Program-made: the position numbers and the translations under genes
Shown here: one piece after another, positions 26,456 through 35,647 of the stretch
Layout: each line of letters starts with the position of its first letter
Position numbering within the stretch: position 1 is the stretch's first letter
The notes under the pieces: generated by a model
What the model was told of the DNA's origin: nothing
Database searches by the model: none
What the model saw: the letters and a program-made list of their open reading frames with translations, nothing else
DNA from: Citrobacter telavivensis
Lineage (GTDB): Bacteria > Pseudomonadota > Gammaproteobacteria > Enterobacterales > Enterobacteriaceae
DNA length: 64,000 nt
NCBI GenBank assembly: GCA_009363175.1
Contig: CP045205.1
Coordinates: 1,488,001-1,552,000, forward strand
Direction of reading: 5' to 3'

Positions 26456-27217
26456 ATGATTTTGAATGCATTCTCTCTCGAAGGTAAAGTCGCTGTCGTG
26501 ACCGGTTGTGATACGGGTCTGGGCCAGGGCATGGCGCTCGGTCTGGCGGAAGCCGGCTGCGATATCGTCGGGATTAACATCGTTGAACCGACCGAAACCA
26601 TCGAGCGAGTGACCGCACTGGGCCGTCGCTTTTTGAGCCTGACCGCAGACCTGCGTCAGATCGACGGGATCCCGGCGCTGCTGGAGCGTGCGGTTGCTGA
26701 GTTTGGTCATATCGATATTCTGGTTAACAACGCTGGCCTGATCCGCCGTGAAGATGCGATCAATTTCAGCGAAAAAGACTGGGATGACGTGATGAACCTG
26801 AACATCAAGAGCGTGTTCTTTATGTCTCAGGCGGCGGCAAAACATTTCATCGCGCAGGGTAACGGCGGCAAAATCATCAATATCGCTTCCATGCTCTCCT
26901 TCCAGGGCGGTATCCGCGTCCCGTCTTACACGGCTTCCAAAAGCGGCGTAATGGGGGTAACCCGTCTGATGGCGAACGAATGGGCGAAGCACAATATCAA
27001 CGTCAACGCGATCGCACCGGGTTACATGGCAACCAACAATACCCAGCAGCTGCGTGCCGATGAACAGCGTAGCGCTGAAATCCTCGACCGCATCCCGGCT
27101 GGCCGTTGGGGTCTGCCGAGCGATCTGATGGGACCGGTGGTGTTCCTGGCATCCAGCGCATCGGATTACATCAACGGCTACACCGTGGCTGTTGACGGTG
27201 GCTGGCTGGCACGTTAA
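26456..27217 (+). CDS. kduD: 2-dehydro-3-deoxy-D-gluconate 5-dehydrogenase KduD
   Basis: A 253-residue short-chain dehydrogenase that reduces 2,5-diketo-3-deoxygluconate to 2-keto-3-deoxygluconate. The Rossmann glycine motif (TGCDTGLGQG), NNAGL, catalytic serine in IASMLSFQGG and YTASK (Tyr and Lys) are all present. It is in an operon behind kduI. In E. coli araE comes next; here a terminator and kdgF follow instead. Confidence 0.97.
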   Translation: MILNAFSLEGKVAVVTGCDTGLGQGMALGLAEAGCDIVGINIVEPTETIERVTALGRRFLSLTADLRQIDGIPALLERAVAEFGHIDILVNNAGLIRREDAINFSEKDWDDVMNLNIKSVFFMSQAAAKHFIAQGNGGKIINIASMLSFQGGIRVPSYTASKSGVMGVTRLMANEWAKHNINVNAIAPGYMATNNTQQLRADEQRSAEILDRIPAGRWGLPSDLMGPVVFLASSASDYINGYTVAVDGGWLAR

Positions 27218-27234
27218 TTCGCCCCCGTTTATCG

Positions 27235-27263
27235 AAAAACCCTGCCATCGCGCAGGGTTTTTT
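27235..27263. terminator. Bidirectional terminator between kduD and kdgF
   Basis: The stem CCCTGC/GCAGGG is flanked by an A run on the left and a T run on the right, so it can end kduD transcription on the plus strand and kdgF transcription on the minus strand. Confidence 0.85.
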
Positions 27264-27273
27264 ATTGATGAAA

Positions 27274-27600
27274 TCAGGCGTTGAGAAAATCCTCGCGAAC
27301 CGGTGTAAAAGTATCCAGCAGGGTTCCCGGTTTCAGGCAGACACAGCCGTGCACAATATCCGGTTGCTTATATAACGTATCCCCTGCGCGTACCACCTGC
27401 TTCTCGTCACCGATGGTAAATTCAAATTCACCGGATAAGACATAGGTCAGTTGTTCATGAGGATGATGATGCAGCGGGCCGATCGCCCCTTGTTCGAAAT
27501 TCACCTCAACGGCCATCATGTTGCCATTATGCGCGAGGATGCGGCGGGTGACGCCATTGCCCAGATCTTCAAGCGTCGTCTCGTTATGGAAAACAAACAT
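27274..27600 (-). CDS. kdgF: Cupin protein KdgF, unsaturated uronate metabolism
   Basis: A 108-residue single-domain cupin. The metal-binding motif HHHPHEQLTYVLSGEFEF (about residues 44-61) and the second motif with the ligand histidine in IVHGCVC are clear, and the ending LLDTFTPVREDFL is characteristic of KdgF. KdgF speeds the conversion of 4,5-unsaturated uronates to the linear ketone that KduI then uses. The start at 27600 has AGGAT upstream. A strong KdgR-type palindrome lies 18 bases before the start. The gene converges on kduD, forming one KdgR-controlled module. Confidence 0.88.
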   Translation of the reverse strand: MFVFHNETTLEDLGNGVTRRILAHNGNMMAVEVNFEQGAIGPLHHHPHEQLTYVLSGEFEFTIGDEKQVVRAGDTLYKQPDIVHGCVCLKPGTLLDTFTPVREDFLNA

Positions 27601-27617
27601 GCGGGATCCTGTTAGTG

Positions 27618-27636
27618 TTTGAAACAATGTTTCATT
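27618..27636. promoter_or_regulatory. KdgR operator upstream of kdgF
   Basis: A near-perfect palindrome TTTGAAACAATGTTTCATT, with core TGAAAC-AAT-GTTTCA, fits the KdgR operator pattern and sits directly before the kdgF start. Confidence 0.75.
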
Positions 27637-27741
27637 CAAGCTAACTCAGGCACGCGATAAAGAAAACGGCAGATCGAATGAACTGGAAACTTGATCACAA
27701 GTTTGCTTCACTGCTGTAAATCACTGATGAAGGAGCAGGTA

Positions 27742-28434
27742 ATGAAGACGATCGGCTTGTTAGGCGGCATGAGTTGGGAATCGACGATCCCGTACTACCG
27801 GTTAATTAATGAAGGGATCAAACAGCAACTGGGTGGGCTTCATTCTGCGAGCCTGCTGCTGCACAGCGTTGACTTCCATGAGATCGAAGCGTGTCAGAGT
27901 CGCGGTGAGTGGGACAAAGCCGGAGAGATACTTGCGCAAGCCGCGATCGGGCTGCAGCAGGCGGGGGCGGAAGGGATCGTCTTATGTACCAACACGATGC
28001 ACAAAGTGGCGGAAGCCATTGAATCGCGCTGCTCGCTGCCTTTTCTACATATTGCCGATGCAACCGGTCGCGTCATCTCCTCGCAGGGAATGCGCCGGGT
28101 TGCACTGCTGGGTACGCGTTACACCATGGAGCAGGATTTTTATCGCGGTCGTCTGGAACAGCAGTTTGCTATTGAGAGCCTGGTGCCAGATGCGCAGGCT
28201 CGGGCGAAGATCAACCAGATTATCTTTGATGAGCTTTGCCTGGGACACTTTACCGAGACCTCGCGCCAGTACTATGTCGAGGTGATTGAAGACCTCGCGG
28301 CGCAGGGTGCAGAGGGCGTCATTTTTGGCTGCACCGAGATTGGCCTGTTGGTACCGGTAGAGCGCAGTCCAATTCCCGTGTTCGACACCGCCGCGATCCA
28401 TGCCGCAGACGCCGTGACGTTTATGCTGTCGTAA
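27742..28434 (+). CDS. ygeA: Amino-acid racemase YgeA (aspartate/glutamate racemase family)
   Basis: A 230-residue racemase of the Asp/Glu family. The two catalytic cysteines are visible in VLCTNTMHK (about residue 83) and IFGCTEIGLL (about residue 197). E. coli YgeA has broad activity, best known on homoserine, methionine, arginine and lysine. The start at 27742 has AGGAG upstream; the frame opens earlier. It overlaps the 3' end of the convergent lysR gene by 14 bases, as neighbours do in E. coli. Confidence 0.93.
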   Translation: MKTIGLLGGMSWESTIPYYRLINEGIKQQLGGLHSASLLLHSVDFHEIEACQSRGEWDKAGEILAQAAIGLQQAGAEGIVLCTNTMHKVAEAIESRCSLPFLHIADATGRVISSQGMRRVALLGTRYTMEQDFYRGRLEQQFAIESLVPDAQARAKINQIIFDELCLGHFTETSRQYYVEVIEDLAAQGAEGVIFGCTEIGLLVPVERSPIPVFDTAAIHAADAVTFMLS

Positions 28435-29356
28435 CCGGTCCGAGGATCTGCTCCAGCGCCGTCACCAGAAGGTGATGGCGGGTTTGCAGATGATCGCTGA
28501 AGGCCTCGACCAGTGCGGAAGCGGGACGGTGGACCGGACGAACCAGGCTGACGGTAAACGGCACGGAAATACTGAAACGGCGCACGACCACGCCGCTCGC
28601 CGCATAATCCAGCGCGGTGAACGGGTTTACGACTGAAAGACCAACGCCGGCGCGCACCATTGCGCACACTGACGCCGCGCTGTGGGTCTCCACGACCATT
28701 CGCCGTTTAACGTCGTGCTCATTAAACAGCGCGTCCAGCAGCTTCCGGTAACTGTCCGTGCGCGACAGGCTGATGTAGTTCTCCCCCTGAAAATCCTGCG
28801 GCGTTAATACCGGCTTTTCCGCCAACGGATGCCCCGGCGGCAGCACGCAGACTTCATCGAGCGAGAAGAGTTCCGTACGTTGCGTTCCGGCAGGCGTATG
28901 CAGCGTCTCTGTTAACCCCAGATCGTGACGCTGGGCGGAAAGCCACTCTTCCAGCAGCGGTGACTCCTGAGGCACGATGTTCAGGCTGACGTCCGGGTAG
29001 CGGGCGAGAAACGGCTGAATCAACGCAGGCAGCAGCGACTGCGAAAAGACCGGCAGACAGACAATCGACAACTCTCCCTGGCGAAACTCCCGCAGGCTTT
29101 CCGCCGCGCTGACAATTCGATCCAGCCCGTACCAGGATCGCTGAACCTCTTCAAACAGACGTAACCCCTGGACCGTCGGATGCAGGCGACCGCGTGTGCG
29201 TTCAAACAGCGTTAATCCCAGCACTTTTTCAAATCGTGCCAGTTCGCGACTGACGGTGGGCTGTGACGTATGCAGCAGTCGCGCGGCTTCAGTCAGGTTT
29301 CCGGCGGTCATGACCGCATGAAAAATTTCAATATGACGTAAGTTAACGGCAGCCAT
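28421..29356 (-). CDS. lysR: LysR, activator of lysA
   Basis: The founding LysR regulator, 311 residues, nearly colinear with E. coli LysR. The DNA-binding helix-turn-helix lies at residues 19-45 (NLTEAARLLHTSQPTVSREL). It activates lysA, encoded divergently, when diaminopimelate is plentiful, and represses itself. The start at 29356 gives the family length; an extended frame to 29386 is not needed. The 117-base gap to lysA holds the shared operator. Confidence 0.97.
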   Translation of the reverse strand: MAAVNLRHIEIFHAVMTAGNLTEAARLLHTSQPTVSRELARFEKVLGLTLFERTRGRLHPTVQGLRLFEEVQRSWYGLDRIVSAAESLREFRQGELSIVCLPVFSQSLLPALIQPFLARYPDVSLNIVPQESPLLEEWLSAQRHDLGLTETLHTPAGTQRTELFSLDEVCVLPPGHPLAEKPVLTPQDFQGENYISLSRTDSYRKLLDALFNEHDVKRRMVVETHSAASVCAMVRAGVGLSVVNPFTALDYAASGVVVRRFSISVPFTVSLVRPVHRPASALVEAFSDHLQTRHHLLVTALEQILGPVTTA

Positions 29357-29473
29357 AGTCACCTCGTTTGATTCAACCCATATCATTTTTGCATAGAGTC
29401 GATATAAAACGATATTTTTTATTCTCTTCGTACTGTGGCGTAATGATAAAAAACGTCATGTCCGGAGTCCGTT

Positions 29474-30736
29474 ATGCCTCATTCACTGTATTGCACCGAT
29501 ACCGATCTCACTGCGGAAAACCTGCTCAGGTTGCCGGCTGAATTTGGCTGTCCGGTCTGGGTTTACGACGCACAGATCGTTCGTCGCCAGATTGCGGCGT
29601 TGCAGCAGTTTGATGTGGTGCGCTTCGCGCAGAAAGCCTGCTCCAATATTCATATTCTGCGTTTAATGCGTGAGCAGGGCGTCAAAGTGGACTCTGTGTC
29701 ATTAGGCGAAATCGAGCGTGCGCTGGCGGCGGGATACGATCCGCAAGCGCACCCGGATGACATCGTTTTTACCGCCGATGTGATTGATAGCGCCACGCTG
29801 GCCCGCGTCAGCGAATTGCGCATTCCGGTCAATGCCGGCTCTGTCGATATGCTCGATCAGCTTGGACAGGTTTCGCCGGGCCATCGTGTCTGGCTGCGCG
29901 TTAATCCTGGTTTTGGTCATGGTCACAGCCAGAAAACCAATACCGGTGGCGAAAACAGTAAACATGGCATCTGGCATACCGATTTGCCGCAGGCGCTGGC
30001 GGTGATGCAGCGCCATCAGTTGAAACTGGTCGGTATTCACATGCACATTGGTTCAGGCGTTGACTATGAACATCTGGAGCAGGTGTGTGGCGCGATGGTG
30101 AGTCAGGTGGTTGATTTTGGTCAGGATCTGGAGGCCATTTCCGCCGGTGGCGGCCTGTCGATTCCTTATCACGATGACGAAGAGGCGGTGGACACCCGGC
30201 ATTACTTTGGCCTGTGGAACGCCGCGCGCGAGCAGATCGCCCGTCATCTGGGACATCACGTGAAGCTGGAAATTGAGCCTGGACGTTTTCTCGTCGCTCA
30301 GTCAGGCGTACTGGTTACCCAGGTACGCAGCGTGAAGCAGATGGGCAGTCGTCATTTCGTGCTGGTGGATGCGGGTTTTAACGATCTGATGCGCCCGGCG
30401 ATGTACGGCAGTTATCACCATATTACCGCGCTGGCGGCGGATGGCCGCTCGCTGGAGAAGGCACCGCGGGTCGATACGGTCGTCGCAGGACCACTGTGTG
30501 AATCGGGCGACGTCTTTACCCAGCAGGAGGGAGGCAAGGTGGAGACGCGTGCGCTGCCGGTCGTGGCACCGGGAGATTATCTGGTGCTGCATGATACCGG
30601 CGCATACGGTGCGTCGATGTCGTCGAACTACAACAGCCGTCCGCTGTTGCCGGAAGTGTTATTTGACAACGGTCAGGCGCGACTGATTCGCCGTCGCCAG
30701 ACCATTGAAGAACTGTTAGCGCTGGAAGTGTTTTAA
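29474..30736 (+). CDS. lysA: Diaminopimelate decarboxylase LysA
   Basis: A 420-residue PLP-dependent decarboxylase that makes L-lysine from meso-diaminopimelate, the last step of lysine synthesis. The PLP lysine is Lys54 (FAQKACSN); the glycine-rich phosphate loop is SAGGGLS; the partner-subunit cysteine motif is GPLCESGDVF. It is divergent from its activator lysR. A REP-type repeat follows the stop. Confidence 0.98.
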   Translation: MPHSLYCTDTDLTAENLLRLPAEFGCPVWVYDAQIVRRQIAALQQFDVVRFAQKACSNIHILRLMREQGVKVDSVSLGEIERALAAGYDPQAHPDDIVFTADVIDSATLARVSELRIPVNAGSVDMLDQLGQVSPGHRVWLRVNPGFGHGHSQKTNTGGENSKHGIWHTDLPQALAVMQRHQLKLVGIHMHIGSGVDYEHLEQVCGAMVSQVVDFGQDLEAISAGGGLSIPYHDDEEAVDTRHYFGLWNAAREQIARHLGHHVKLEIEPGRFLVAQSGVLVTQVRSVKQMGSRHFVLVDAGFNDLMRPAMYGSYHHITALAADGRSLEKAPRVDTVVAGPLCESGDVFTQQEGGKVETRALPVVAPGDYLVLHDTGAYGASMSSNYNSRPLLPEVLFDNGQARLIRRRQTIEELLALEVF

Positions 30737-30743
30737 TTTCTTG

Positions 30744-30826
30744 TCGGGCAGCGGCTTATCCGGCCTGCGGAGTTACCGTCGTTTGTAGGCCTGATAAGCG
30801 AAGTGCCATCAGGCATTGCGTCGCGC
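30744..30826. repeat. REP/BIME palindromic repeat after lysA
   Basis: Two inverted REP-like units (GCTTATCCGGCC and GCCTGATAAGCG ... GCCATCAGGC) lie between the convergent ends of lysA and the LacI-family gene. Such elements bind gyrase, Pol I or IHF and protect 3' ends of messages. Confidence 0.8.
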
Positions 30827-30841
30827 AGATAACATTACGAT

Positions 30842-31855
30842 TTATATGTTAAAATACGGCCCGGTGGTCACCGAGTCGCGCAGGACCAGCGTGCCGGTAA
30901 AGGGCGGGATCGGTTCAACCTCTTCACCATTGACCATGCGAATTGCCTGGTCAATGGCGGTGGTGATCATCGTGTCGATGGGGAGATAAACCGTCGACAG
31001 TCCTGGCTCAAGCCATTTCGCACTCGGCGCATCGTCAAACCCAAACAGCGACACATCCTGCGGAATGTTAAGCCCGGCCTGGTGCAGGGCTTTCGATGCG
31101 CCCAGCGCCATATCGTCGTTACAGGCGAACAGGGCGCTGAACGTTACCCCTTCCCGCAGCAGTTCGTTACAGGCGTCATAGCCGCGCGTCATGCTGGAAT
31201 CGCCATACTTCACCTTCGCCGGATCCCAGGCGATGCCATTTTTCTCCAGCGCCTTACGGTAGCCCATCAGACGCGACTTCCCGGTCGGCGTGTGTCCCGG
31301 CACGGTAATACAGGCAATCTCGCGGTGTCCCTGAGAAATCAGGTAATCCACCGCCTGAAATGCCGCATCTTCCTGTTCAAAAAAGATGGCGCGTTCACGG
31401 GCGAGGCTGACGTCGCGGTTGATGATAATCAACGGCATCGTAATCGAATCCGCCAGCGCCAGGATCGCCTTTTCGCTCATATAACGGGTGTAGAGAATGA
31501 TGGCGTCACACTGCCGGTCGGCCAGCATCTGCACCGCTTCCTGTTCGCGCTCTGGTGTATCGTGACCATCGGTGACAATCAACTGCTTGCCATGAGATTC
31601 AGTCTGCCGCGAGGCCTGCTGTAGCAGGCGGCCAAAGTAGAAGCCATCAAAGGTCGATACGACCAGTCCAATGCTGTTGCTGGTCCGGTTCGCCAGCGAT
31701 CGGGCCAGAAAGTTTGGGCGATAGTCCAGCGCCTGCATCGCCTTAAACACTTTCTGACGTGTACTCTCTTTAACCTGACCGGTGCCGTTCAGCACGCGAG
31801 AAACGGTGGCTTTCGAGACACCGGCACGACGGGAAACATCCAGCATTGTTATCAT
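30842..31855 (-). CDS. Second LacI-family regulator, downstream of galR
   Basis: A 337-residue LacI/GalR-family repressor with an N-terminal helix-turn-helix (MLDVSRRAGVSKATVSRVLNG) and a sugar-binding core. It begins 13 bases after the galR stop, with AGGAA seven bases before the ATG, so it is probably co-transcribed with galR. The HTH and core resemble AscG more than GalR or GalS. E. coli K-12 has no gene here. No sugar operon lies nearby, so the target is unknown. Confidence 0.85.
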   Translation of the reverse strand: MITMLDVSRRAGVSKATVSRVLNGTGQVKESTRQKVFKAMQALDYRPNFLARSLANRTSNSIGLVVSTFDGFYFGRLLQQASRQTESHGKQLIVTDGHDTPEREQEAVQMLADRQCDAIILYTRYMSEKAILALADSITMPLIIINRDVSLARERAIFFEQEDAAFQAVDYLISQGHREIACITVPGHTPTGKSRLMGYRKALEKNGIAWDPAKVKYGDSSMTRGYDACNELLREGVTFSALFACNDDMALGASKALHQAGLNIPQDVSLFGFDDAPSAKWLEPGLSTVYLPIDTMITTAIDQAIRMVNGEEVEPIPPFTGTLVLRDSVTTGPYFNI

Positions 31856-31868
31856 GACGCGTTCCTGA

Positions 31869-32897
31869 TTACTCGTTTGATGACGCATTGCCCGACTCCA
31901 CTGGCGTCGTCACGGAATGGCGACGGACCAGCGTAGGGCTGAAGACATGGGTGACATCCGGCAGCGGACGTTTTTCCGCCAGCGCGAGCGCCAGTTCTGC
32001 GGCCTGCGTCGCCATCGTCACGATGGGATAACGCACGGTGGTCAGCCGCGGGCGAACGTAACGCGAAACCAGCACATCATCAAAGCCGATAAGCGAAATT
32101 TCCGCCGGGACGTCCACGCCGTTATCATTCAGCACGCCCATTGCGCCTGCGGCCATGGAGTCGTTATAACAGGCTACTGCAGTGAAGTTTCTGCCCCGAC
32201 CCAGCAGTTCGGTCATCGCCTGCTCCCCGCCGCTCTCATCCGGCTCGCCAAACGTCACAAGGCGATCGTTAACCGGGAGATGGCTCTCTTCAAGGGCATC
32301 GTAATAGCCTTTGAGGCGATCTTCCGCATCCGAAATAGAATGATTCGAGCAGAGATAGCCAATGCGGGTGTGGCCCTGTTGGATCAGATGACGGGTCGCC
32401 AGCCAGGCGCCGTAGCGGTCATCCAGCGCCACACAGCGTTGTTCGAAACCGGGCAGGATCCGGTTGATCAGCACCATGCCGGGCATTTGCTTCATTAATG
32501 ACGCCAGATCGGCATCCGGGATCATCTTGGCGTGAACGACGAGCGCTGCGCAGCGGTGACGAATGAGTTGCTCGATCGCCTGGCGCTCTTTTTGTTCATT
32601 ATGGTAGCCGTTGCCAATCAGTAAAAAATTCCCAGTGTTATAGGAGACCTGCTCCACGGCTTTCACCATCGCGCCGAAAAAAGGGTCGGAAACATCACCA
32701 ACCACCAGGCCTATGGTCTCGGTGGACTGCTGCGCCAGCGCGCGCGCGTTGGCGTTGGGATGGTAGCTGAGCGACTCCATCGCACTGGTTACCGCCAGGC
32801 GTGACGCCTCGCTGGCTTTGGGGGAATGGTTGATGACGCGGGAAACGGTGGCGACTGATACACCAGCCAGTCGGGCTACATCCTTTATGGTCGCCAT
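31869..32897 (-). CDS. galR: Galactose repressor GalR
   Basis: A 342-residue LacI-family repressor, colinear with E. coli GalR through its helix-turn-helix (ATIKDVARLAGVSVATVSRVIN) and effector domain. It controls galactose uptake and breakdown genes elsewhere on the chromosome. The start at 32897 gives the standard length. Unlike in E. coli, a second LacI-family gene follows it. Confidence 0.96.
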   Translation of the reverse strand: MATIKDVARLAGVSVATVSRVINHSPKASEASRLAVTSAMESLSYHPNANARALAQQSTETIGLVVGDVSDPFFGAMVKAVEQVSYNTGNFLLIGNGYHNEQKERQAIEQLIRHRCAALVVHAKMIPDADLASLMKQMPGMVLINRILPGFEQRCVALDDRYGAWLATRHLIQQGHTRIGYLCSNHSISDAEDRLKGYYDALEESHLPVNDRLVTFGEPDESGGEQAMTELLGRGRNFTAVACYNDSMAAGAMGVLNDNGVDVPAEISLIGFDDVLVSRYVRPRLTTVRYPIVTMATQAAELALALAEKRPLPDVTHVFSPTLVRRHSVTTPVESGNASSNE

Positions 32898-33113
32898 GAC
32901 AGTACCTATTGTGGGTAAACGCTTACATTCTGTCAGTGTTACGGAAAACGTCTGCTGGTTCAAGCAGATTGCCTGTTACGACGCGGCAAATGTGAGCAAC
33001 ACCCTCGGAATTAAGACAAAAATCGAAAGATGCAAACCATTAGTTACACTTTGCGAAGGGCTGTTGCGATTGTTCGCTGGCGACGTTTCCTGGCGGCTTG
33101 ATAAAGTTGAGAT

Positions 33114-33198
33114 CCCAGAGGTATTGATAGGTGAAGTCAACTTTCGGGTTGAGCACACGAATTACACCAACCTGCGCCAGTTGCGCAGGTTTTTTTTT
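33114..33198 (+). ncRNA. omrB: OmrB small regulatory RNA
   Basis: The 5' end CCCAGAGGTATTGATAGGTG, the unique middle, and the 3' stem CCTGCGC...GCGCAGG with nine T match E. coli OmrB. OmrA/OmrB act with Hfq, are induced by OmpR, and lower outer membrane proteins and curli regulators. Located between galR and aas as in E. coli. Confidence 0.92.
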
Positions 33199-33313
33199 GC
33201 GATTTCCGCAATCTGTAACAGTAAGCGATAATTTACACAACTGGTTGCATTTCCCTTCATTCCTTTGCGTTTTCTCGCTGGCGAAGCGGTCACGTACCGA
33301 CCACAATCAAGAT

Positions 33314-33401
33314 CCCAGAGGTATTGATTGGTGAGATTATTCGGTACGCTCTTCGTACTCTGTCTCTTGCACCAACCTGCGCGGATGCGCAGGTTTTTTT
33401 T
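33314..33401 (+). ncRNA. omrA: OmrA small regulatory RNA
   Basis: An 88-nt RNA, near-identical to E. coli OmrA: same 5' seed (CCCAGAGGTATTGATTGGTG), a GGTACGCTCTTCGTACTC hairpin, and the terminator stem CCTGCGCGGATGCGCAGG with a T run. It shares its 5' and 3' ends with OmrB 200 bases upstream, a tandem duplication with a diverged centre. Confidence 0.95.
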
Positions 33402-33487
33402 CGCCCCGACTTTACTGTCGCTCCTGTTGCCTTGTTCGTGTAATCTGCCACCATTATTTTACCGAATCGTGCGCAAAGGGAGTTGAA

Positions 33488-35647
33488 ATGTTATTTGGCT
33501 TTTTCCGTAACCTGTGCCGTGTGCTCTACCGGGTACGCGTGACGGGGGATATGCAGGCGTTACAGGGAGAGCGCGTCGTAATCACCCCTAACCACGTTTC
33601 TTTTATCGACGGTATTCTGCTGGCGTTGTTTCTGCCGGTACGCCCGGTGTTCGCGGTCTACACCTCAATTAGCCAGCAGTGGTACATGCGCTGGTTAACC
33701 TCGCTGATTGATTTTGTGCCGCTCGACCCGACGAAGCCGATGGCGATTAAACATCTGGTTCGCCTGATCGAGCAGGGTCGTCCGGTAGTGATTTTCCCGG
33801 AAGGACGCATATCGGTGAGCGGCTCGCTAATGAAAATCTACGACGGTGCCGGATTTGTCGCCGCGAAATCCGGCGCGACGCTGGTGCCGGTACGGATTGA
33901 AGGGGCAGAGCTCACCCATTTTAGCCGCCTGAAAGGGCTGGTGAAACGTCGCTTCTTCCCGCAGATCCATCTGCATGTTTTGCCGCCAACTCGTCTGCCT
34001 ATGCCAGACGCGCCGCGCGCGCGCGATCGTCGTAAAATTGCTGGCGAAATGCTGCATCAAAAAATGATGGAAGCGCGAATGGCGGTGCGCCCGCGCGAAA
34101 CGCTGTATGAATCGCTCCTGGCAGCGAAGTACCGCTATGGCGCGAGCAAGCACTGTATCGAAGACATCAACTTCAAGCCGGACAGCTACCGACAGTTGCT
34201 TACTAAGACGCTGTTTGTCGGGCGTATTCTGGAAAAATACAGCGCAGAGGGCGAAAAAATTGGCCTGATGCTGCCGAATGCCGCCATCAGCGCGGCGGTG
34301 ATTTTCGGCGCGGTGTCTCGCCGTCGTATCCCGGCAATGATGAACTACACGGCGGGCGTCAAAGGGCTGACCAGCGCCATCACCGCCGCGGAAATCAAAA
34401 CCATTTTTACCTCCCGTCAGTTCCTGGATAAAGGCAAACTCTGGCACTTGCCGGAGCAACTGACGCAGGTTCGCTGGGTCTATCTGGAAGATCTCAAAGC
34501 TGATGTGACCACCGCAGACAAGCTGTGGATCTTTGCGCACCTGCTGATGCCGCATCGGGCGCAGGTCAAACAGCAGCCGGAAGAGGCGGCGGTGATCCTT
34601 TTTACCTCTGGCTCTGAAGGCCATCCAAAGGGCGTGGTGCATAGCCACAAGAGCCTGCTGGCTAACGTCGAGCAGATCAAAACCATTGCTGACTTCACTG
34701 CCAATGACCGCTTTATGTCGGCGCTGCCGCTGTTTCACTCCTTCGGCCTGACGGTGGGGCTGTTTACGCCGCTGCTCACCGGCGCTGAAGTGTTCCTCTA
34801 TCCCAGTCCGCTGCATTATCGCATTGTGCCGGAACTGGTTTACGACCGGAACTGCACGGTGCTGTTCGGCACCTCCACGTTTCTTGGGAACTATGCGCGC
34901 TTTGCCAATCCGTATGATTTCTATCGCCTGCGCTATGTGGTGGCGGGAGCGGAGAAACTCCAGGAGAGTACAAAACAGCTCTGGCAGGACAAGTTTGGTC
35001 TGCGCATTCTCGAAGGTTACGGCGTGACGGAATGTGCGCCTGTAGTCTCGATTAACGTCCCGATGGCAGCGAAGCCTGGAACCGTAGGGCGGATCCTGCC
35101 CGGCATGGACGCGCGCCTGCTGGCGATCCCCGGCATTGAAGAGGGAGGACGTTTGCAACTGAAAGGACCAAACATCATGAACGGTTACCTGCGCGTGGAA
35201 AAACCGGGCGTGTTGGAAGTGCCGGTGGCGGAAAACGCTGCGGGAGAACTGGAGCGCGGCTGGTATGACACCGGAGATATCGTGCGCTTTGATGAACAGG
35301 GATTCGTGCAGATTCAGGGACGTGCCAAGCGCTTTGCGAAAATTGCCGGTGAGATGGTCTCGCTGGAGATGTTGGAGCAACTGGCGCTTGGTATATCGCC
35401 GGAGAAAATGCATGCAACGGCTATCAAGAGTGATGCCAGCAAAGGCGAAGCGCTGGTGCTCTTTACCACCGACAGCGAACTGACGCGTGACGTTTTACAG
35501 CAGTACGCCCGCGCGCACGGCATCCCTGAACTGGCGGTGCCGCGCGATATCCGTTACCTGAAACAACTCCCGTTACTCGGCAGCGGTAAGCCGGATTTCG
35601 TTACGCTGAAAAGCTGGGTTGATAATCCGGAAAAACAAAATGCCTGA
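33488..35647 (+). CDS. aas: Bifunctional 2-acylglycerophosphoethanolamine acyltransferase / acyl-ACP synthetase Aas
   Basis: A 719-residue inner membrane enzyme. The N-terminal acyltransferase carries the HX4D motif NHVSFIDG (about residues 35-42) and the EGR motif (FPEGRIS). The C-terminal AMP-binding domain has TSGSEGHPKGVVHSH near residue 378. It re-acylates lysophosphatidylethanolamine using acyl-ACP it makes itself. The stop overlaps the lplT start by eight bases; LplT supplies the lysophospholipid. Confidence 0.97.
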   Translation: MLFGFFRNLCRVLYRVRVTGDMQALQGERVVITPNHVSFIDGILLALFLPVRPVFAVYTSISQQWYMRWLTSLIDFVPLDPTKPMAIKHLVRLIEQGRPVVIFPEGRISVSGSLMKIYDGAGFVAAKSGATLVPVRIEGAELTHFSRLKGLVKRRFFPQIHLHVLPPTRLPMPDAPRARDRRKIAGEMLHQKMMEARMAVRPRETLYESLLAAKYRYGASKHCIEDINFKPDSYRQLLTKTLFVGRILEKYSAEGEKIGLMLPNAAISAAVIFGAVSRRRIPAMMNYTAGVKGLTSAITAAEIKTIFTSRQFLDKGKLWHLPEQLTQVRWVYLEDLKADVTTADKLWIFAHLLMPHRAQVKQQPEEAAVILFTSGSEGHPKGVVHSHKSLLANVEQIKTIADFTANDRFMSALPLFHSFGLTVGLFTPLLTGAEVFLYPSPLHYRIVPELVYDRNCTVLFGTSTFLGNYARFANPYDFYRLRYVVAGAEKLQESTKQLWQDKFGLRILEGYGVTECAPVVSINVPMAAKPGTVGRILPGMDARLLAIPGIEEGGRLQLKGPNIMNGYLRVEKPGVLEVPVAENAAGELERGWYDTGDIVRFDEQGFVQIQGRAKRFAKIAGEMVSLEMLEQLALGISPEKMHATAIKSDASKGEALVLFTTDSELTRDVLQQYARAHGIPELAVPRDIRYLKQLPLLGSGKPDFVTLKSWVDNPEKQNA

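Noticed and set aside
33827..35413. A 528-codon open frame on the minus strand inside aas.
   Set aside because: It is antisense to a well-conserved gene, has no family features and is arginine/histidine-rich, as shadows of GC-rich coding DNA usually are.
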